This document shows positions 59,222 to 64,000 of a stretch of 64,000 nt of DNA, piece after piece. Made by a program: the position numbers and the translations under genes. Numbering within the stretch: position 1 is the first letter of the stretch; each line of letters starts with the position of its first letter. The notes under the pieces are model-generated. The model ran no database searches and had not been told where the DNA came from. It saw only the letters and a list, made by a program, of their open reading frames with translations. This stretch comes from Amycolatopsis azurea DSM 43854. Lineage in GTDB: Bacteria > Actinomycetota > Actinomycetes > Mycobacteriales > Pseudonocardiaceae. Where the stretch lies: assembly GCF_001995215.1 (NCBI RefSeq), contig NZ_MUXN01000027.1, positions 124,001-188,000 of the forward strand, written 5' to 3'.

Positions 59222-60349
59222 TCACCCCGCGCCCGCCGCGGCCTCCACCCGAGGTCCGGCGGGCGTTCGGCGTTCGAGCAGCTTCCGGCCGTAGGCGATG
59301 GCGGGTCGTTCGACCCACCGGCCCAGCGCGCAGGCGAACAGCAGGGCGACACCGGTGGTCGCCGCGGCCTTGGCGATCCCGCTGGGCAACAGCCAGCCCG
59401 TGACACCGGCCGCTCCGGTCTGGGCCAGGTACAACGCGTACGAACGATCACCGACGAAGGTCAGCGGCCTGCTGGAAAGCAGGTTCCGGACCGGGCCCGG
59501 CGAGACGACGGCCACGAGCAGCAGTGCCGAGCCCGCCGCGTAGACCGGGACCACGAACTGCCAGTGCCCGCCCAGTGCCTTGGCCAGCGGGCCGACGGAG
59601 AACTGCAGCACGACGAACCCGCAGCCGATCGCCGTGGCGACGACCGGGCTGGTCAGCGGCCGCACCAGGGCGAACCCGCGGGGATGGTGGAGCGTCATCG
59701 CCAGCAGGCAGCCGATGACCAGCGAGCAGTAGTGCACCGAAAGGCTCGCCCAGGTGTGCGACGGAGCCAGCGGCAGCGCGAAGAGCACCACTCCGAGGAC
59801 GGCCGACACGCCCAGCAGCAGGCGCAACGCCGTCTTCCCACTCCGCGCGAACGACGTCAGCACCAGCAGCGCGGGCCAGACCAGGTAGAACTTCTCCTCC
59901 ACGCCCAGCGACCACGACGTCGGGTAGGGCGTGTTGTAATCGACGAGCTCGTTGCCGAAGACGAGGTAGTACGGCATGGCGTCGGCGAGCCTGCTGCTCT
60001 GGTACGTGCCGCCGAGCAGCACCGCGAGCGTGGTCAGCGCCAGGAGCAGGAAGTACACCGGCATGATCCGGAAGACCCGGCGCACGTAGAACCCGCGCAG
60101 CGAAATCCGGCCGGTGCGGCCTTCTTCGCGCAGCGCCAGCGTGGTGATCAGGAAGCCGGACAGCACGAAGAACAACTGCACGGCGATCCACCCCTGCAGG
60201 CGGTCCATGACGGGACCTCCGTAGTGGAAGAACACGACGGCCACGGCTGCGAGCGCGCGCACGCCGGTGAGCCCGGGGAACCACGACGAGGCCAAGTACT
60301 CGGCGTGGCCGAGGGGCCGCCACCAGGAGCGACGCGAGAGATCGGACAT
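59222..60349 (-). CDS. Acyltransferase 3 family membrane protein
   Basis: This 375-residue protein has about ten helices and the acyltransferase-3 signature: FPGLTGVRALAAVAVVFFHYGGPVM with the conserved His, then FFVLSGFLIT, RRVFRIMPVYFLLL and SWSLGVEEKFYLVWP. Family members (OafA-like) O-acetylate or acylate cell-surface sugars, peptidoglycan or secreted metabolites. No SGNH tail domain. Convergent to the MFS gene. ATG start. Confidence 0.9.
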   Translation of the reverse strand: MSDLSRRSWWRPLGHAEYLASSWFPGLTGVRALAAVAVVFFHYGGPVMDRLQGWIAVQLFFVLSGFLITTLALREEGRTGRISLRGFYVRRVFRIMPVYFLLLALTTLAVLLGGTYQSSRLADAMPYYLVFGNELVDYNTPYPTSWSLGVEEKFYLVWPALLVLTSFARSGKTALRLLLGVSAVLGVVLFALPLAPSHTWASLSVHYCSLVIGCLLAMTLHHPRGFALVRPLTSPVVATAIGCGFVVLQFSVGPLAKALGGHWQFVVPVYAAGSALLLVAVVSPGPVRNLLSSRPLTFVGDRSYALYLAQTGAAGVTGWLLPSGIAKAAATTGVALLFACALGRWVERPAIAYGRKLLERRTPAGPRVEAAAGAG

Positions 60350-60391
60350 GGCCCACAGGTTCGGGCCGGGACGCTGAACCGAAGCTTAAGG

Positions 60392-60413
60392 AAGCTGAAG
60401 ACGTCTTCAGCTT
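60392..60413. repeat. 22-bp palindrome at the end of the histidine kinase gene
   Basis: AAGCTGAAGAC-GTCTTCAGCTT is perfectly symmetric, overlaps the kinase stop region and lies 43 bp before the acyltransferase start. It may be a terminator of the kinase operon or a regulator site of the acyltransferase promoter. Confidence 0.5.
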
Positions 60414-61801
60414 GGAGCGTCCGCCAAGGGCAGGCGGACGACGAGGCGGGCTCCGCCATCGTGGTCGGCGACCTCGACGGTGCCGCCATGCGCCTGGGCG
60501 ATCTCGGCGACGATCGCCAGCCCGAGGCCCGCGCCACCGTCGTCACGCGCTCGTCCGTCGTCCAAGCGCACGAAACGGTCGAACACCCGCTCGCGGTCCT
60601 CGGCGGGGATGCCGGGTCCGTCGTCGGTGACCGTCAGCACGGCGAATCCATCCACTGTGGACAGTTCTACTCCAACGCCGGTACTGGTGTGGCGCTGCGC
60701 GTTGTCCACCAGGTTGCGCAGTAACCGTTCCAGCCGGCCGCGATTGCCGAGGACCGTCGGGTCGCCGTCGATCTCGGCACGGACGTTCTGTCGTCCGGAG
60801 AGACAGGATTCGACCACTTCGGACAGCCGCACCGGCGTGAGCCGTGCCGGTCCCGCGTTGTCCAGCTTGCCGAGCAGCACGAGATCGCCGACGAGGTCCT
60901 GCAACCGGGTGATGTCGAGGAGCGCGTTGCGGCAGGCTTCGCGCCAGTCGAGCCGGTCCGGATGCGCGAGCAGCACTTCCAGCTGGGTCCGCAGCGAGGC
61001 CAGCGGCGTGCGGAGTTCGTGCGACGCGTCCGAGGTGAACCGGCTCTGCCGGGTGACCGCGGTGTCCAGGCGGGCGAGCATCGTGTTCATCGTTTCCGCC
61101 AGCTTGGCGATCTCGTCGGCGCTGTCCGGCGCCGGGACCCGGCGGGAGAGGTCGTGCGCGCCGATCTCCGCGACCTCGGAGCGGATCGCCTCCACGGGGC
61201 GCAGCGACCGACGGACCGCGAACCACGCGATCGCCCCGATCAGCAGCGCGATCACGGGTACTCCAGCTAGCAGTGTCACACGCACCGAATCGAGAGCCGC
61301 TTGCCCGGACTCGTCGACGATGGCCGCACCGTAGATCCGGTACTTGCTGTCCCCGCTCACAGTGGCCGCCACGTGCAGCCGGAGTCCGTTTCCTTCGGGA
61401 TCCTCCCCGAGCGCACTCGTGCAGCCGATGGATTCCTTGCCGGCGAGGTCGACGGCGCCAGGCTTGAGGTTCTGGACACTGTCGCCGTACTCGAAGCCCC
61501 CGTCAGGGACGATCGTCCCGAAACGCAGGCCGGGACAGGACGCGACCCGCTCGCCGGTCTGGGTGGTCACCTCGTAGATCGAAGCCTGCACCAGGAGCCG
61601 CAGATCGGCCGGGGCGGCCCCGGTGTTCAACACTTGGACGACCGCGGCCGCGCGCTCTCTCGCCACCTGCGCGGCACCGTTGCCCAGCCGGTTCTGGGCA
61701 TCGAGCACCAGCCACGCCGAAACGACCGCCAGAGCGATGATCGACGCCAGGAAGGCGGTCATCGCGACCCGGAAACGGGTCGACTTCCACGCTTTAGGCA
61801 C
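60407..61801 (-). CDS. Sensor histidine kinase
   Basis: This 464-residue kinase has two membrane helices (about 13-35 and 175-196) enclosing an extracellular sensor of about 140 residues with three Cys, then HAMP (200-252), the H-box SDASHELRTPLASL with His261, N-box LVDNAQRHTS and the G-boxes VTDDGPGIPAEDRERVF and GGAGLGLAIV. It phosphorylates the response regulator encoded just upstream, whose stop overlaps its GTG start by 8 bp. The signal is unknown; the neighbouring cell-surface acyltransferase may be a target. Confidence 0.93.
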   Translation of the reverse strand: MPKAWKSTRFRVAMTAFLASIIALAVVSAWLVLDAQNRLGNGAAQVARERAAAVVQVLNTGAAPADLRLLVQASIYEVTTQTGERVASCPGLRFGTIVPDGGFEYGDSVQNLKPGAVDLAGKESIGCTSALGEDPEGNGLRLHVAATVSGDSKYRIYGAAIVDESGQAALDSVRVTLLAGVPVIALLIGAIAWFAVRRSLRPVEAIRSEVAEIGAHDLSRRVPAPDSADEIAKLAETMNTMLARLDTAVTRQSRFTSDASHELRTPLASLRTQLEVLLAHPDRLDWREACRNALLDITRLQDLVGDLVLLGKLDNAGPARLTPVRLSEVVESCLSGRQNVRAEIDGDPTVLGNRGRLERLLRNLVDNAQRHTSTGVGVELSTVDGFAVLTVTDDGPGIPAEDRERVFDRFVRLDDGRARDDGGAGLGLAIVAEIAQAHGGTVEVADHDGGARLVVRLPLADAPS

Positions 61802-62471
61802 CGGAGCCCACCACGTGGTAGCCGGCGCCGCGGACCGTCCGGATCGTCTCCGCCCCGAACGGCAGGTCGATCTTGCGCCGCAGCGCGCTCATGTGGACCT
61901 CGACCAGGTTCGCGGTCGCCGACGCCGCGAAATCCCAGAGGTTCTCCAGCAGTTCGGCCTTGGTGACCACCTCGCCCTGCCGCTTCATGAGATACGCGAG
62001 CAAGGCGAACTCCTTGGTGGTCAACGAGATCTCGGCGACGCCACGACGGCAGGTGTGACTCGCCTGGTCGAGTTCGAGGTCGCCGAGCCGCAGCGTGCCC
62101 GGCCGAGTCGCTCCCCCGCGCCGGATCAGCGCCCGCAGCCGGGAGAGCAGGACGCCGTAGGAGAACGGCTTCGGCAGGAAGTCGTCGGCGCCGGTGTCCA
62201 GTGCCTCGATCTCGTCGTCCTCGCCGTCCTTCGCGGTCAGCATGAGGATCGGGGTGGTGTCGCCGCGTTCGCGCAGCTTCCGGCAGACGCGGTAGCCGTT
62301 GAGCCCGGGCAGCATGATGTCGAGGATCATCGCGGAGTAGGGATGCTCGTCGGCGTACCAGAGCGCGTCGCGGCCGTTGTGCGCGACGTCCACGGCGTAG
62401 CCCTCGGCGCTCAGGCCCGCCCGCAGCGATTCGGCCAGCCGTCGCTCGTCCTCGACGAGCAAGATCCTCAT
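61794..62471 (-). CDS. OmpR/PhoB-type response regulator
   Basis: This 225-residue regulator has a receiver domain (acidic pocket LVEDE, phospho-acceptor Asp51 in LDIMLPGLNGY, Thr in LMLTAKDGEDD and Lys in FLPKPFSYGVL) and a winged-helix DNA-binding domain (EISLTTKEFALLAYLMKRQGEVVTKAELLENLWD... HMSALRRKIDL). First gene of the two-component operon with the kinase. ATG start at MRILLVEDE. Confidence 0.95.
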   Translation of the reverse strand: MRILLVEDERRLAESLRAGLSAEGYAVDVAHNGRDALWYADEHPYSAMILDIMLPGLNGYRVCRKLRERGDTTPILMLTAKDGEDDEIEALDTGADDFLPKPFSYGVLLSRLRALIRRGGATRPGTLRLGDLELDQASHTCRRGVAEISLTTKEFALLAYLMKRQGEVVTKAELLENLWDFAASATANLVEVHMSALRRKIDLPFGAETIRTVRGAGYHVVGSGA

Positions 62472-62565
62472 CCGCTCACGATCCCATACGGGCCGGACAC
62501 CCTTGGTCACCGCGCCGGGCACAAATGCCCTCATGGGCCGGTGAACCCGTTGCCACCATCCGGTC

Positions 62566-63165
62566 ATGCCCGCCAGCCGCCGTGGAGCGCTCGCCGTGAC
62601 GCTCACCGCCGTCCTTCTCGCCGGATGCTCCGCCGAACCCGAGCCGCCACCCGCGTACCGGCTCGGCGGCGACGCGTGCGGGGCGGTGAACCCGGCGGAT
62701 TTCGAAGCGCTCACCCACGCCACGGCGTCGAAAACACCGAGCGAGCTCGTCCCGGGACTCGGCGGCGGGAGCTGCAAGATGGAATTCGACGGTTCCGGCG
62801 GCTACGCCACGCTCTCGACCTTCATCGCGATCCACCCGTCGGGCGAGCCCGCCGCGAAGGCCATGTACGACGACTTCCGGAAGGGCGATGGTGAGCGCTC
62901 GGGTCCCGGCACCGACATCACCTTGTCCGACATCGAGGGCCTCGGCTCCGCCGCGTACCTCTACCGGCAGCACGACGACAAGAAGCCCTGGACCGTGGAC
63001 GAACTCTGGCTCTACAAGTACAACGTCAGGCACGGCTCGCTGGTGCTCACCGTCTCCGGGAGCGGCTACGCGCGAGAAGCCGCCGGCTGGCCCTCGACGG
63101 AAGAGGACATGAAGGCCAGGGTCAGGAAGAGCGTCGACGAGACCATGAAGGCACTCAGGCCTTGA
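62566..63165 (+). CDS. DUF3558-like lipoprotein
   Basis: This 199-residue protein has a lipoprotein signal with lipobox LLAGC (Cys21). The mature part has CGAVNPADFEALTHATASK, a second Cys in GGGSCKMEFDG and a C-terminal strand-helix region, the usual arrangement of actinobacterial DUF3558 proteins. Surface location, function unknown. Divergent from the two-component genes 94 bp away, so it may be controlled by them. Confidence 0.78.
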   Translation: MPASRRGALAVTLTAVLLAGCSAEPEPPPAYRLGGDACGAVNPADFEALTHATASKTPSELVPGLGGGSCKMEFDGSGGYATLSTFIAIHPSGEPAAKAMYDDFRKGDGERSGPGTDITLSDIEGLGSAAYLYRQHDDKKPWTVDELWLYKYNVRHGSLVLTVSGSGYAREAAGWPSTEEDMKARVRKSVDETMKALRP

Positions 63166-63183
63166 CCACGGCCTGGTCCCGTA

Positions 63184-63381
63184 CTCGTGAGTGGTAGGGA
63201 CGGTTATTGGCGGGTAGGGCCAACGTGTCATGTCGTTGAGGTGTGTCCCCAATGTGGCGTTGGGGACACACCGGAACGCGACGCGAAGGGAACCTTCCCC
63301 GCATGCGATGCGACGAAAGTCCCCTTCACCAACCCGGCACGTTTGCCCTACCCCTCAATAACCGTCCTTACCACTCACGAG
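63184..63381. repeat. Nested inverted-repeat element (MITE-like, non-coding)
   Basis: Outer arms of about 38 bp (CTCGTGAGTGGTAGGGACGG... at 63184-63222 and its near-complement at 63344-63381) with a few mismatches enclose about 120 bp. Inside lies a second perfect hairpin, GTGTGTCCCCAA (63241-63252) against TTGGGGACACAC (63260-63271). Between the lipoprotein stop and the convergent last gene. No reading frame inside. Arms share sequence with 40667-40716 and 16283-16302. Confidence 0.75.
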
Positions 63382-63384
63382 GGC

Positions 63385-64000
63385 TCAGGCCTCGCCTTGC
63401 GCGGCACCGGTGATGTTGCGGACCATGCCACCGAAGACGATCCCGTGGAAGGGCGCGATCCCCTTCCAGTACGCGTGCCCGGCCAGCCCGTGCGGCTCGA
63501 ACACCGCCCGCTGCCGGTAGACCGTCGCACCGTCCTCATCGGACTCGACGCTGAGTTCGAGCCAGGCGCGCCCCGGCAGCTTCATCTCCGCCCGCAACCG
63601 CAGCATGCGCGGCCGGTCGAGATACTCGACGCGCCACCAGTCCAGCGCTTCGCCGAGGTGCAGCCGCCGGGGATCCCGCCGTCCGCGACGCAGCCCGACT
63701 CCACCGACGAGCCGATCGGCCCAGCCGCGGACCGACCACGCCAGCGGGAACGAGTACCAGCCGTGTTCCCCGCCGATGGACTCGATGACGTCCCACAGCG
63801 CTTCCGGCGAGGCGTCGGTCCGCTGCTCGCGTTTGTCCTCGTAGACGGTCCCGCCCGCCCAGTCCGGGTCGCTCGGCAGCGGATCCGAGGGCGCGGACGC
63901 CGTCGACGCGTCCGACCAGCGGGTCGGCACGTCGGCGTTGCGGATCCGGGTCAACGCCAGTTCGACGGCGTGTTCGTAGTGCGTCAGGCCCGCTTCCGGG
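63385..64000 (-). CDS. SDR/DUF2867 oxidoreductase-like protein, N-terminal part outside window
   Basis: The visible 204 codons run open to the window edge, so the start is missing. The C-terminal part is DUF2867-like: PEALWDVIESIGGEHGWYSFPLAWSVRGW, DRLVGGVGLRRGRRDPRRLHLGEALDWWRVEYLDRPRMLRLRAEMKLPGRAWLEL and YWKGIAPFHGIVFGGMVRNI. In many actinobacteria this domain follows an NAD(P)-binding SDR domain, and the residues at the edge (EAGLTHYEHAVELALTRIRNADVPTRW) fit the end of such a domain. A TTG at 63954 as start is unlikely. Confidence 0.8.
   Translation of the reverse strand, partial: PEAGLTHYEHAVELALTRIRNADVPTRWSDASTASAPSDPLPSDPDWAGGTVYEDKREQRTDASPEALWDVIESIGGEHGWYSFPLAWSVRGWADRLVGGVGLRRGRRDPRRLHLGEALDWWRVEYLDRPRMLRLRAEMKLPGRAWLELSVESDEDGATVYRQRAVFEPHGLAGHAYWKGIAPFHGIVFGGMVRNITGAAQGEA

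Noticed and set aside
60392..60413. Rho-independent terminator with U-tract
   Set aside because: The palindrome lacks a U-tract and a loop; listed only as a palindrome of unclear role.
63184..63381. Insertion sequence
   Set aside because: Inverted ends exist but there is no transposase frame in the 120-bp interior; kept only as a repeat element.

Overview
The window is about 70% GC. GTG starts, 1-8 bp gene overlaps and dense regulator content are all frequent, which fits a soil actinomycete. Amycolatopsis is the best guess: the 368-residue racemase at 35449-36555 has, as far as I recall, nearly the sequence of the N-acylamino acid racemase known from that genus, and many intergenic gaps carry hairpin and 21-bp repeat families of a kind I associate with it. 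I see no rRNA, tRNA, transposase, phage gene or CRISPR array. All family calls rest on reading the protein sequences; no database search was run.

Region 1 (1-19990) is accessory and regulatory. It holds an inositol-monophosphatase-like protein, a KAP NTPase fused to a TIR domain, an SDR/TetR pair with a double operator, a secreted crystallin-like protein, and a two-gene unit in which a small helical effector and an NB-ARC/TPR receptor share a RHIM-like amyloid motif. An ECF sigma/CU044_5270 pair follows. Then come VOC and uncharacterised proteins, an epoxide hydrolase/TetR pair, an SDR/TetR operon, an alpha/beta hydrolase with an AraC regulator, and MerR, GNAT and M1-peptidase-like genes.

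Region 2 (20032-40082) is one long minus-strand block for peptides and D-amino acids. It has a dipeptide-type ABC importer, four cytoplasm-predicted serine hydrolases with beta-lactamase folds (one fused to a prolyl-oligopeptidase), an MFS carrier, a PucR regulator, and a racemase/GNAT/M20/N-acyl-D-amino-acid-deacylase operon. Together they read as uptake and recycling of D-residue-containing peptides such as cell-wall fragments (inference).

Region 3 (40719-46557) is a beta-glucosidase plus sugar ABC importer under a GntR regulator. Region 4 (46571-52218) is a compact apparent peptide biosynthesis cluster: an 8-cysteine precursor, a TlpA-like oxidoreductase, an ABC exporter, a type I signal peptidase and a MauE-like protein, with a divergent SARP regulator. 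Region 5 (52351-64000) holds cupin, RidA, HxlR, an HTH protein, a secreted S1 protease, a mycothiol-dependent-isomerase-like protein, an MFS exporter, an acyltransferase, a two-component system, a lipoprotein and a truncated DUF2867 oxidoreductase at the edge.

The strongest candidates for undescribed biology are the amyloid-motif receptor/effector pair (4822-7739), the disulfide-rich peptide cluster (46571-52218) and the KAP-TIR fusion (881-2581). The only gene-free stretch longer than 300 bp is 40083-40718, which is filled with inverted and 21-bp repeats.
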